From contig QGUR01000227.1 of assembly GCA_003242205.1 (NCBI GenBank), positions 1 to 7,490 of the forward strand: a stretch of 7,490 bases of DNA. The letters are read 5' to 3'. A program made the position numbers and the translations under genes. The DNA comes from Chloroflexota bacterium. Lineage in GTDB: Bacteria; Chloroflexota; Anaerolineae; Aggregatilineales; Phototrophicaceae. The notes beneath the pieces are model-generated. The model made no database searches and was not told the DNA's origin. It saw only the letters and a program-made list of their open reading frames with translations. Below are positions 1 to 6,231 of this stretch, piece after piece; position 1 is the first letter of the stretch; each line of letters starts with the position of its first letter.

Positions 1-39
1 AAAACCGCCCCCTAACCACGGCAAAGGTCTGCATCAAGT

Positions 40-45
40 TATAAT
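40..45 (+). promoter_or_regulatory. Candidate -10 box (TATAAT) for the nucleotidyltransferase
   Basis: A perfect TATAAT lies 33 bases upstream of the ATG at 79. No good -35 box is visible 16 to 18 bases upstream, and there is no TG extension, so the assignment rests on the -10 hexamer and its position only. A weak Shine-Dalgarno-like GGAA (64-67) precedes the ATG at 79. Confidence 0.35.
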
Positions 46-78
46 GGTCTTGAACGGTCAACTGGAAACGTATTGCCA

Positions 79-150
79 ATGTCCCCTGTAAACCTGTATC
101 AGTGGATTCCGTCTCATCGCCAGGAGATTATCGACATCGCAAACCGGTAA
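79..150 (+). pseudogene. Detached N-terminal piece of the MntA-like nucleotidyltransferase
   Basis: This 23-codon frame starts at ATG 79 and ends at TAA 148-150. Its product, ending in RQEIIDIANR, reads like the first helix of minimal nucleotidyltransferases, which normally runs straight into a xxGARNVRIFGS-type strand. That strand is present immediately downstream but in the +1 frame (GARNVRIFG, read through 164). Removing one A from GGTAATGG would give a continuous R-Y-G-A-R-N-V reading, as expected for the family. So the gene looks whole apart from one inserted base. The change could be a real mutation, a sequencing error, or a +1 shift at the CGG-TAA site. The fragment itself is too short to have a function. 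Confidence 0.55.
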
Positions 151-163
151 TGGCGCGCGAAAT

Positions 164-379
164 GTGCGTATTTTCGGCTCCACGGCACGAGGAAAAGCCG
201 GTCCAGAAAGCGATATTGATGTGCTCGTCGATCTATCCCGCCCCTGGAGCTTGTTCGACCGTATGGGCATGAAACCGGATCTTGAAGACTTGCTCGGTCG
301 AAAAGTTGACCTTATCGTAGCAGATACGCTGCGAAGCCCGATTCGCGAACAGGCGTTACGGGAAGCGGTGCCACTGTGA
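164..379 (+). CDS. MntA-like minimal nucleotidyltransferase, N-terminally truncated by frameshift
   Basis: Seventy-one residues from a GTG codon; the usual family length is about 95-105. The nucleotidyltransferase fold signature is clear: GSTARG at residues 5-10 (nucleotide-binding loop), then SDIDVLVD with the paired metal-binding aspartates (residues 17 and 19). A second acidic strand, KVDLIVAD, and the typical C-terminal RSPIREQALREAVPL follow. Such proteins are usually the antitoxin half of MntA/HepT toxin-antitoxin modules, where MntA AMPylates the HepT RNase. No HepT frame follows: the next 65 bases have only short reading frames and then a terminator. GTG 164 is the first start codon in this frame and has no convincing ribosome site. 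The missing first helix lies in frame 1 at 79-150. As it stands this is probably a decaying orphan, unless the frameshift is an artefact. Confidence 0.65.
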   Translation: MRIFGSTARGKAGPESDIDVLVDLSRPWSLFDRMGMKPDLEDLLGRKVDLIVADTLRSPIREQALREAVPL

Positions 380-444
380 TCAAATCCTGTTCGTCCTGTC
401 CGATTTAGAGTCAAAGAGCTGAGAGAATACTCTTGCGCTCAGAT

Positions 445-485
445 AAAACGCCCCTCTCCGGCAACATCCAGAGAAGGGCGTTTTT
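445..485. terminator. Bidirectional intrinsic terminator between the nucleotidyltransferase and lgt
   Basis: AAAACGCCC (445-453) pairs with GGGCGTTTT (476-484), and inside it TCTC (455-458) pairs with GAGA (471-474), with a 12-base loop. The stem is flanked by T-runs in both directions: TTTTT after it on the plus strand and GTTTTAT on the minus strand. It lies 66 bases after the plus-strand nucleotidyltransferase stop and 25 bases after the minus-strand lgt stop, so it can end transcripts from both convergent genes. Confidence 0.85.
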
Positions 486-509
486 CGTCGCTGGAAGTAG
501 TTGACGTCG

Positions 510-1400
510 CTAAACCGCGCGTTTTTCGCCAGAGGCTGCCGTCGTGCTTTCAGGCTGTGGCGCGTTGCGGCGACGAATGATGAACAGCACGAGCGCCACC
601 ACAAATGCGACCACCGTCGTCGTCTGCGATGAGTTGATCGTCGTGCCGGGAATCCAGGCGATTTCGACACGCAGGAACTCCAGCAGGAAACGAATGACGG
701 AGTACTGCATGACGTAGAGCAGGAAGATATCGCCCTGACGCAGGTTGTAATTCCGCCGCCGCTGGAAGATGTTGAGCAGCACGATGAAGGCGATCAGATT
801 CCAGAGCGATTCGTAGAGAAACAGCGGGTGAAAGCGGGTGTCGAGCGGATAATCAATCAGGCTCCGGTATGGATCGACGCGATGCGCCGAGTCAATCGTA
901 ATGCCCCATGGCAGCGTGGTCGGCGTGCCGTAGAGTTCCTGATTGACGTAATTGGCCCAACGACCAATGGCCTGCCCCAGCGGCAGGACGACAGCGGCGA
1001 TGTCGAGCCAGTGACCAACGGAGAGGTTATTCCGGCGCAAGTAGATGTATGCGCCAAGCAGACCGCCAAGCACCGCGCCGAAAATGCCCAGACCGCCTGA
1101 CCAGATCGCCAGCGGGCCATTCTGCAGGTTGGTGAAGTTTTGCAGGAACCAGACGGTGTCCATGCCCTGCTCCACCAGCGCCGCCGGCGGGAATAGCACG
1201 AACCACAACCGCGCGCCGATAATCGCCGGGATGATCGCCCACGTCAACGCGCCCCAGATGTGATCCGGGTCGTCGCCTTCGCGCCGGGCAATGCGCGCCG
1301 CCACCCACGCCGCCACCAGCATCGCAAGCACGATGATGATCCCGTAATAGCGGATCTGCAGCGTGTTGCCGATGACGATAAACTCGCGTTCGAACTCCAT
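510..1400 (-). CDS. lgt: Prolipoprotein diacylglyceryl transferase (Lgt)
   Basis: Integral membrane enzyme of 296 residues, normal for the family. It transfers the diacylglyceryl group of phosphatidylglycerol to the lipobox cysteine of prelipoproteins, the first step of lipoprotein maturation. Several hydrophobic segments are visible (about 18-37, 54-71, 101-120, 131-146, 201-212, 225-240, 259-275). The Lgt signature GRWANYVNQELYG (146-158) holds the equivalents of E. coli R143, N146, E151 and G154. Y19 matches the invariant Tyr near the N-terminus, HPLFLYE (191-197) is the second conserved motif, and R237/E241 match R239/E243. The E. coli H103 position (GGxSxHGG) is occupied by F107 in GGLGIFGAVLGG. 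The start has AGAGAGG 9-15 bases upstream. The gene begins 5 bases after the stop of the upstream phosphatidyltransferase and ends before a bidirectional terminator. Confidence 0.95.
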   Translation of the reverse strand: MEFEREFIVIGNTLQIRYYGIIIVLAMLVAAWVAARIARREGDDPDHIWGALTWAIIPAIIGARLWFVLFPPAALVEQGMDTVWFLQNFTNLQNGPLAIWSGGLGIFGAVLGGLLGAYIYLRRNNLSVGHWLDIAAVVLPLGQAIGRWANYVNQELYGTPTTLPWGITIDSAHRVDPYRSLIDYPLDTRFHPLFLYESLWNLIAFIVLLNIFQRRRNYNLRQGDIFLLYVMQYSVIRFLLEFLRVEIAWIPGTTINSSQTTTVVAFVVALVLFIIRRRNAPQPESTTAASGEKRAV

Positions 1401-1405
1401 GTTAC

Positions 1406-2011
1406 TTAAACCTCTCTATCCAGATGTTTATAGACGTACCACAGGCGCTGCACGCTCGTCAGAATGCTACCCAGAGCCAGAACCCAAAGCGCCGGGATAA
1501 GCAGTGGCGGAACGAGGAGCGCGAATAGGAGAATGAAGACGCGCACCATACGGTCAAGAATGCCAACCCGAACAGCAAGGCCGGCTTCTCCGGCGCGCGC
1601 GCGTACGTAGCTTACCACAAAACTGGCGATCAGGGAGATGATTGACAGGAGCATCCAGGGCAGCTCATCGATACTGGCGAAGTAGTAGGCCAGCGCCGCA
1701 AACAGAACGCCATCAGCGATACGGTCGAGCGTCGAATCGAGCACACCACCGCGCCGGTCCTTGCGCCCCATGGCGCGCGCGACTGCCCCGTCCAGCGCGT
1801 CGAGCGGCAGGCCAAGCAGCAGAATGATGCCGCCAGCCTGAAATTGCCCACAAGCGATGAAAATCCCGGCAATCAGGACGAGAACCGTGCCGAAAATGGT
1901 GATCACGTCTGGATGGACGCCGGCCCGATGGAGCGCCTGCCCCGCCGCGCCGGTCACGCGGCCTGTCAGCGCGCGCACGCGGTCCTGAAGTGTAACTGGA
2001 TGTGACGTCAT
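1406..2011 (-). CDS. CDP-alcohol phosphatidyltransferase (PgsA / PIP-synthase-like)
   Basis: A 201-residue membrane protein with the complete CDP-alcohol phosphotransferase signature: DALDGAVAR, eight residues, then G, D and D (residues 71-96). Catalytic/metal aspartates are D71, D74, D92 and D96. Hydrophobic segments lie around 36-55, 59-72, 101-116, 118-136 and 157-185. The family condenses a CDP-diacylglycerol with an alcohol such as glycerol-3-phosphate or inositol-phosphate. The NVTPDxVT-like start (GVHPDVITIFG, 31-41) and SYVRARAGEAGL (134-145) resemble actinobacterial and archaeal phosphatidylinositol-phosphate synthases more than classic PgsA, so the acceptor is unsettled. Its co-transcription with lgt would fit phosphatidylglycerol supply. 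There is no strong Shine-Dalgarno next to ATG 2011; only AAGAGCG (7-13 bases upstream) and a more distant AGGA are seen. Confidence 0.88.
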   Translation of the reverse strand: MTSHPVTLQDRVRALTGRVTGAAGQALHRAGVHPDVITIFGTVLVLIAGIFIACGQFQAGGIILLLGLPLDALDGAVARAMGRKDRRGGVLDSTLDRIADGVLFAALAYYFASIDELPWMLLSIISLIASFVVSYVRARAGEAGLAVRVGILDRMVRVFILLFALLVPPLLIPALWVLALGSILTSVQRLWYVYKHLDREV

Positions 2012-2023
2012 TTAAGTTCGCTC

Positions 2024-2052
2024 TTGATCTTCCTGCTTCAAGCGATTAAACT
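2024..2052 (+). promoter_or_regulatory. Promoter of the tRNA-Pro gene
   Basis: TTGATC (2024-2029) and TAAACT (2047-2052) are separated by exactly 17 bases, each matching 4 of 6 positions of the vegetative sigma factor consensus. The -10 box ends 12 bases before the mature tRNA 5' end, so transcripts would begin with a leader of a few bases for RNase P removal. It lies in the 53-bp divergent space between this tRNA and the minus-strand phosphatidyltransferase. Confidence 0.6.
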
Positions 2053-2064
2053 TTAACCTGTCTC

Positions 2065-2138
2065 CGGGGTGTGGCGCAGCCTGGTAGCGCGCAGCGATCG
2101 GGACGCTGAGGTCCGCGGTTCAAATCCGCGCACCCCGA
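2065..2138 (+). tRNA. tRNA-Pro (anticodon CGG)
   Basis: A full cloverleaf folds with no mismatches. The acceptor stem is CGGGGTG/CACCCCG (2065-2071 with 2131-2137), the D-stem GCGC/GCGC (2074-2077 with 2087-2090) with an AGCCTGGTA loop. The anticodon stem is CAGCG/CGCTG (2092-2096 with 2104-2108) with loop ATCGGGA, giving anticodon CGG at 2099-2101, which reads CCG proline codons. The T-stem is CGCGG/CCGCG with loop TTCAAAT. The discriminator is A2138 and is followed by CACAC, so CCA is not encoded and must be added enzymatically. The 5' half closely matches the common bacterial tRNA-Pro. The gene is a single-gene unit with its own promoter and terminator. Confidence 0.97.
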
Positions 2139-2143
2139 CACAC

Positions 2144-2172
2144 AGCCTCGCCATGACTGGCGAGGCTTTTTT
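2144..2172 (+). terminator. Intrinsic terminator of tRNA-Pro
   Basis: A perfect 9-bp stem AGCCTCGCC/GGCGAGGCT (2144-2152 with 2159-2167) with a 6-base loop runs directly into six Ts (2167-2172). It starts 6 bases after the discriminator base. On the minus strand there is no matching T-run, so it serves the tRNA rather than the convergent methyltransferase gene. Confidence 0.92.
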
Positions 2173-2258
2173 GTTCCCCGCACAAAACAAACATCCTGTC
2201 CATACAACATATGACGAGGGGTAAGCAAGCCGCGATTCGAACGATGCCCTTGCTCCGA

Positions 2259-3002
2259 CTAAATCATCGTCCCGCGCTGGCGCATGATTTCAAACGCCAG
2301 CACTGCCGCCGCCGAGGTCGTGTCCAACGCCTGCGGAAAGCGCCGGCCATAAGGAATACGAAGGCGCAAATCGGCCCGGTCGGCAAACGAGCGCGTCACT
2401 CCGCGTTTTTCGCCGCCCACCAGCAGGAACAGGCCCACGGTCAGGTCAGCGTCGTAGAGAGAAACCGCACGATCCTTGTCGGCGCAGGCGACGATCAGGC
2501 CACGACGGCGAAAGTGCGCTGCGGCTTCCTCGGCGGTTTCGCTGACGGCAGCCGGCAGCAACTCCGACGCCCCGGCGGACGCGCGCGCCACAATTCCCGC
2601 CGCTGACATCCAGTTTCGAGGGCGCAAGACCATGCCATCGGCCCCGGCGGCGTAAAAAGCGCGCACGGCCTGACCGAAGTTATACGGGTCTTCCACGCCA
2701 TCGAGCATGACGATAAAGGGGCGATCGCTGTCCGCTCCGAGCGCTTCGAGCGAAACAAACCGGCGCGGCCCAACCAGCGCGATCACGCCGCCATGTGTTT
2801 TGCCCTGCACATGTTGCTCCAGTACCGCAGCGGGCACGCGCTCGACGGGAACGCCCGCGTCCTGCGCTTCGCGCGCCAGTTGCGCGGCGTCACGGTCGCG
2901 TTTATCAGCACGCAGGTAAATGACGTGGATGGGCCTGCTTCCGGCCTGCAGCGCCGCGCGCACGGAAATCAGGCCTTCGAGAACCGCCTGCGTGTCGCTC
3001 AT
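2259..3002 (-). CDS. TrmH/SpoU-family RNA 2'-O-methyltransferase
   Basis: A 247-residue protein with the RlmB/TrmH architecture: a small substrate-binding N-domain (to about residue 80, with the RlmB-like HGGVIALV at 70-77) and a trefoil-knot SPOUT domain. Motif 1 is DGVEDPYNFGQAVRAFYAAG (101-120), with N108 and the catalytic-type R114. Motif 2 is LLVGGEKRGVTRSF (193-206) and IPYG (216-219). Motif 3 is unusual: where the family has S-L-N-V-S, this protein has A-L-D-T-T (225-229), then SAAAVLAFE. The family uses S-adenosylmethionine to methylate ribose 2'-OH in rRNA or tRNA; RlmB acts on 23S G2251. Which RNA this one modifies cannot be read from sequence. ATG overlaps the stop of the upstream hydrolase (ATGA, 2999-3002), implying translational coupling. 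Confidence 0.88.
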   Translation of the reverse strand: MSDTQAVLEGLISVRAALQAGSRPIHVIYLRADKRDRDAAQLAREAQDAGVPVERVPAAVLEQHVQGKTHGGVIALVGPRRFVSLEALGADSDRPFIVMLDGVEDPYNFGQAVRAFYAAGADGMVLRPRNWMSAAGIVARASAGASELLPAAVSETAEEAAAHFRRRGLIVACADKDRAVSLYDADLTVGLFLLVGGEKRGVTRSFADRADLRLRIPYGRRFPQALDTTSAAAVLAFEIMRQRGTMI

Positions 3003-4615
3003 GCACGATCACCGTCCGCAAGCTCGCATACTTTCGGGAACCGCCAGTAGCCGCCGCCGCCCAGCAACGTCAGGCGGCCAGCGCCGTCCTCTTCCAGCTC
3101 AAACAGGCCGAAATCACAGACGAAGCGCCGGGCGTCGAGCAAAACGCAGGGAACTTCAGCCCGTTCATCCTCTGAATAAATCCAGAACTGTCCGTTTTCG
3201 CACCGCAGTCGCCACGTATCTATATCAGCTCTATAGACGCCCGGAGCGCGTTCCCATGCAGAAATGTCCGCCGATTCGAGTGTGTAGTGCTGCCGGATGC
3301 ATGGGCTGCCATCGAGGTAGAGATAGCGTATTTCGCCCTCGCCAGCTCGGACGAACCCGACTGAATGGCTATCCCCGGCAGGATTGCTCGCTTTGAACAG
3401 CCGGTCCCCTCTCGCCTCCAGACGATAAGAGCGTCCATTCCAGCGCATGGACAGCGTTTCCCCCTCGTTTTCAACCTGCACAAGCCCAACCGAAGGCCCC
3501 AGATAGATGCCGGTCAAATCGTCTGCACCGGCAGGCGCGGCGATTTGCACAGGTTCGGCTGCCGGTTCGGGCAATTCGAGCAGGTCATCCAGAAGCGACG
3601 TCAGCAGCCGGTCGGCAACGCCCCACGCGTTCGGCGCGCGGTTCATGAGCATGACAACCGCGATACCTGCTTCTGGAACCAGCCACCACAGCCCGCCATA
3701 CTTCGCAATCGCGCCGTTGTGGCCAACAAGCCGCAGGCCCTTATACTGACGAACGCGCATTCCAAGGCCATAACCACGCCCGTCGAGCGTCATCAGCTCG
3801 ACGTGCAACCGGCGCATTTCGGCCACCGCATTCGCGCTAAGGAGCGACACGCCATCAACACAGCCATCATTCAGATGCAGCCGCGCCAGCTTCCCCAGAT
3901 CGAGTACGGTCGACAGGGCAAAGCCACAGGGATACTCGCCGGTATTATCGACAAACGGCCGCTTTACCTGCGGTCTGCCTGTCTCGTCGAGCACGAACGA
4001 CTGCGAAAACGGATAGGTCATCGCAACCAGCGGATCGAAGGTCGTGCGCCCCATCCCCAGCGGTTCGAAGAGGTACTGGCGCATTAGCTCGGCGTAAGGC
4101 GTACCCGTTACCGCTTCGGCGACGTAGCCGGCGAGGTTGAAGCCCGGATTGCTGTAGGCATATATCTCACCGGGCGGCGCGACAGGCGGCAGCGCCGGCA
4201 GCACCTCACGCACATAGGCTTCCAACCCTGACGGATCGCGCCAGCCGTTGTACTCAAGCGCGGTTGGCAAGCCCGACGTATGGCTGAGCAACATGCGAAG
4301 CGTGATGATGCGCTCGGCGTCTTCATCCATCAACTTCAGCCACGGCACGTACTCGCGCACCGGGCGGTCGAGATCGAGCAGGCCATCGTCCACAAGCCGC
4401 ATCAGCATGGTCGCGGTCAGCGGCTTGGTGATCGAACCGATACGAAAGATCGTGTCCGGCCCGACAGCCGGGGCATCCGGCTCCGTAGACGTTGCGCCAA
4501 AGCCGCGCGCGTAAATCACTTCGTCGCGGTTCGTTACCGCCAGCGCCATGCCGGGGACAATCGCCGCGTCCATCAGATCTGCAACGCGCCGCTCGATTGC
4601 TTCAATGTTCAACAT
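2999..4615 (-). CDS. Serine hydrolase, beta-lactamase/S12 family, with extra C-terminal beta-domains
   Basis: A 538-residue protein. The N-terminal ~345 residues are a class C beta-lactamase-like (peptidase S12/esterase) domain: SITK (S61 nucleophile, K64), YSN (Y154-S155-N156), and HNG (299-301) at the KTG position. The sequence also has the usual LLSHTSGLP (109-117) and LFEPLGM (182-188). After it come two beta-rich stretches without known catalytic motifs: about 364-445 (LTGIYLGP at 367-374) and about 456-526 (GVYRADIDTW at 459-468), the latter with GGGGYWRF near the end. They resemble the lipocalin-like tails often attached to such hydrolases. No signal peptide or membrane segment is seen, so it looks cytoplasmic, unlike secreted PBPs or lactamases. 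Its substrate is unknown; calling it an antibiotic resistance enzyme is not supported. The Shine-Dalgarno AAGG is 7 bases from ATG. Confidence 0.88.
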   Translation of the reverse strand: MLNIEAIERRVADLMDAAIVPGMALAVTNRDEVIYARGFGATSTEPDAPAVGPDTIFRIGSITKPLTATMLMRLVDDGLLDLDRPVREYVPWLKLMDEDAERIITLRMLLSHTSGLPTALEYNGWRDPSGLEAYVREVLPALPPVAPPGEIYAYSNPGFNLAGYVAEAVTGTPYAELMRQYLFEPLGMGRTTFDPLVAMTYPFSQSFVLDETGRPQVKRPFVDNTGEYPCGFALSTVLDLGKLARLHLNDGCVDGVSLLSANAVAEMRRLHVELMTLDGRGYGLGMRVRQYKGLRLVGHNGAIAKYGGLWWLVPEAGIAVVMLMNRAPNAWGVADRLLTSLLDDLLELPEPAAEPVQIAAPAGADDLTGIYLGPSVGLVQVENEGETLSMRWNGRSYRLEARGDRLFKASNPAGDSHSVGFVRAGEGEIRYLYLDGSPCIRQHYTLESADISAWERAPGVYRADIDTWRLRCENGQFWIYSEDERAEVPCVLLDARRFVCDFGLFELEEDGAGRLTLLGGGGYWRFPKVCELADGDRA

Positions 4616-4622
4616 CGTTCTG

Positions 4623-4694
4623 CCTTACCTCACTCCCGGCCCCTCTCCAAAATCGAGCATTTTAGAGAGGGATGGCGCGAAGCAACGGGTAAGG
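4623..4694. repeat. Imperfect palindromic intergenic element overlapping the hydrolase ribosome site
   Basis: Nested inverted repeats in the 122-bp space before the serine hydrolase. The inner hairpin is CCCTCTC (4641-4647) with GAGAGGG (4665-4671), then a C/A mismatch, then AAAAT/ATTTT (4649-4653 with 4659-4663) around a CGAGC loop. The outer arms are CCTTACC (4623-4629) and GGTAAGG (4688-4694). On the minus strand the outer left arm reads GGTAAGG and supplies the Shine-Dalgarno AAGG of the hydrolase. No T-run follows the stem on either strand, so it is not a standard terminator. The CTCACTCCCGGCCCCTCTCC-like core reminds me of short GC-rich repeats dispersed in Chloroflexota genomes; that is recollection, and repetition is not visible inside this window. 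Confidence 0.65.
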
Positions 4695-4737
4695 GTGCAT
4701 TGGATGGCCATGCCAACAAACCCTCTCGCCTGCCAAC

Positions 4738-6186
4738 TTACAACCCCTGCGCCTTCGCTTCGTTCCAGAGCGCGTCCATTTCTTCCAGATTGCTTTCGGC
4801 CAGCGGCTTGCCGCGCGCTGCCAGCGCCTGCTCGATATAACGGAAGCGGCGGTAGAACTTGGCATTTGCCTGGCGCAGCGCCGTTTCCGGTTCGACGCCG
4901 AGCCAGCGCGCCCAGTTGACGATCACGAACAACAGGTCGCCGATTTCGCTGGCGCGCTCATCCGCGCTCTGCGCCGCCAACACTTCGTCCATCTCCTCGC
5001 GCACCTTGGCGATCACGTCATCGACAACAGGCCAGTCAAAGCCGGGCTTCGCCGCTTTCGCCTGATATTCGTGCGCCTGTAGCAACGCGGGCAGCCCTTT
5101 GGGGACGCTATCGAGTATCGATTCCCGCGCTGTCCCCTTTTCGGCCCGTTCCTGCTGTTTCAGCGCATCCCAGTTGGCGACAACCTCTTCGGCGCTGCTG
5201 ACGTTAATCTCGCCAAAAACATGCGGGTGGCGGCGCACCAGCTTATTGTTAATGCTGCTGATGACGTCGCCCATGTGGAAATCGCCTTCTTCGACCGCAA
5301 TCTGGGTATGAAGAACGATCTGTAACAGCAGATCGCCCAGTTCCTCCTGTAGCGCCTCCATATCGCCCGCGTCAATGGTTTCAAGGACTTCGTGCGTTTC
5401 TTCCAGCAGGTATTTACGCAGCGATTCGTGCGTCTGCTTACGGTCCCACGGGCAGCCTTCGGGGGCACGCAGGTGCGCGATGATCTCCTGAAACTGCTCG
5501 AAACTCGACATGCCCCCACGCGCCGGCACATACAGCGACGTCATGTGCTGGATATGTTCGCTGCGGTCGATCTCAAACAGCGGCAGCCATTCCACGCGCG
5601 CCGCAGGCGTACCGGCTGCGTGAACCAGCGCGACGCGAAAATCATCGTCGTATTCGTTCATCAGCGTCAGCTTGACGTCGGAAGCGACCTGCCGGCTGTA
5701 AACCTGAGCCAGCAGCGCCGGATAGTCGGGATTGATCGGCGGGTGGTGCAACTGCGCCACCGTCAGACCATCGAGCAGTTGCAGGCCATCGAGCGCGTCG
5801 ATGCCGAGCAGCGCCAGCGTTGGCTCGACAAAGCTGACGCCGTTGACGAGTTGCACGGGTATGCCGGCATCGCGCGCTTCGGCCAGCAGGCGTGTCACCG
5901 TCGTTTCCGCCACCAGCGGGTCCCCCGGCACGGCATAGACGATATCGCCCTGCGCCGCCGCGTCCAGCAAGCGCTCAACAATCGTCGCATAGACGTCTTC
6001 AAACTTCTCGACGCGATCGTAAATATCGTCAAAACTCCGGTAGACCGGCCCTTGCGGAAGTTGCGGCACACAGGGATGGCGCTCGGTACGCAGATAAACC
6101 ACCGGCGCAGTTTCAAGCGCGCGCCAGGCCCGAAGAGTCAAATCGTCAACGCTGCCCGGCCCCAGACCGACAATCGTGATCGCCAT
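4738..6186 (-). CDS. YabN-type tetrapyrrole methylase/MazG nucleotide pyrophosphohydrolase fusion
   Basis: A 482-residue fusion. The N-terminal half (1 to about 222) is a tetrapyrrole (corrin/porphyrin) methylase fold: GLGPGSVDDLT (7-17), VPGDPLVAE (86-94) and NGVSFVEPTLALLG (115-128). From about 227 on there is a full MazG protein with two modules. The first has FEQFQEIIAHLRAPEGCPWD (229-248), EETHE (262-266) and EELGD (281-285), the metal-binding ExxE...ExxD set. The second has REEMDEVL (396-403) and SEIGDLLF (413-420). MazG hydrolyses NTPs to NMP and pyrophosphate for nucleotide house-cleaning; the methylase half has no settled substrate in YabN proteins. Length and order match B. subtilis YabN. 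The start has GAGGAAA 3-9 bases upstream. It follows the rpsI terminator and has a candidate promoter, so it probably begins a new unit. Confidence 0.93.
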   Translation of the reverse strand: MAITIVGLGPGSVDDLTLRAWRALETAPVVYLRTERHPCVPQLPQGPVYRSFDDIYDRVEKFEDVYATIVERLLDAAAQGDIVYAVPGDPLVAETTVTRLLAEARDAGIPVQLVNGVSFVEPTLALLGIDALDGLQLLDGLTVAQLHHPPINPDYPALLAQVYSRQVASDVKLTLMNEYDDDFRVALVHAAGTPAARVEWLPLFEIDRSEHIQHMTSLYVPARGGMSSFEQFQEIIAHLRAPEGCPWDRKQTHESLRKYLLEETHEVLETIDAGDMEALQEELGDLLLQIVLHTQIAVEEGDFHMGDVISSINNKLVRRHPHVFGEINVSSAEEVVANWDALKQQERAEKGTARESILDSVPKGLPALLQAHEYQAKAAKPGFDWPVVDDVIAKVREEMDEVLAAQSADERASEIGDLLFVIVNWARWLGVEPETALRQANAKFYRRFRYIEQALAARGKPLAESNLEEMDALWNEAKAQGL

Positions 6187-6222
6187 TGTTTCCTCGGTTA
6201 CTTTGCAGACGGTACTGCGGCA

Positions 6223-6231
6223 AGTGTATCA
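6223..6231 (-). promoter_or_regulatory. Candidate extended -10 promoter of the mazG fusion
   Basis: On the minus strand TGATACACT (6231-6223) forms an extended -10 element (TG, one base, TACACT), 36 bases upstream of the ATG. The expected -35 region is GC-rich and poor, as is usual with extended -10 promoters. It lies downstream of the rpsI terminator, which is where a separate start for mazG would be needed. The rest of 6187-6410 shows no credible gene; small minus-strand frames there lack ribosome sites and protein character. Confidence 0.4.

Noticed and set aside
1593..1609. Seventeen-base alternating purine-pyrimidine run (GC-rich, Z-DNA-prone).
   Set aside because: It lies inside the phosphatidyltransferase gene and is explained by codons for the Tyr-Val-Arg-Ala-Arg-Ala stretch in a GC-rich genome.
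2217..2255. Minus strand carries GTTCGAATC, resembling a tRNA T-loop, near the methyltransferase 3' end.
   Set aside because: The flanking five bases do not pair to form a T-stem and no acceptor or anticodon arm can be built, so it is not a tRNA or a tRNA fragment I can support.
3365..4087. Plus-strand open frame of 240 codons opposite the serine hydrolase.
   Set aside because: It is an antisense shadow of a gene with clear catalytic motifs; the product has no recognisable domain and no ribosome site.
2999..4615. Possible beta-lactam resistance gene.
   Set aside because: The fold is shared by many esterases and peptidases, there is no signal peptide, and no resistance-family sequence is recognisable.
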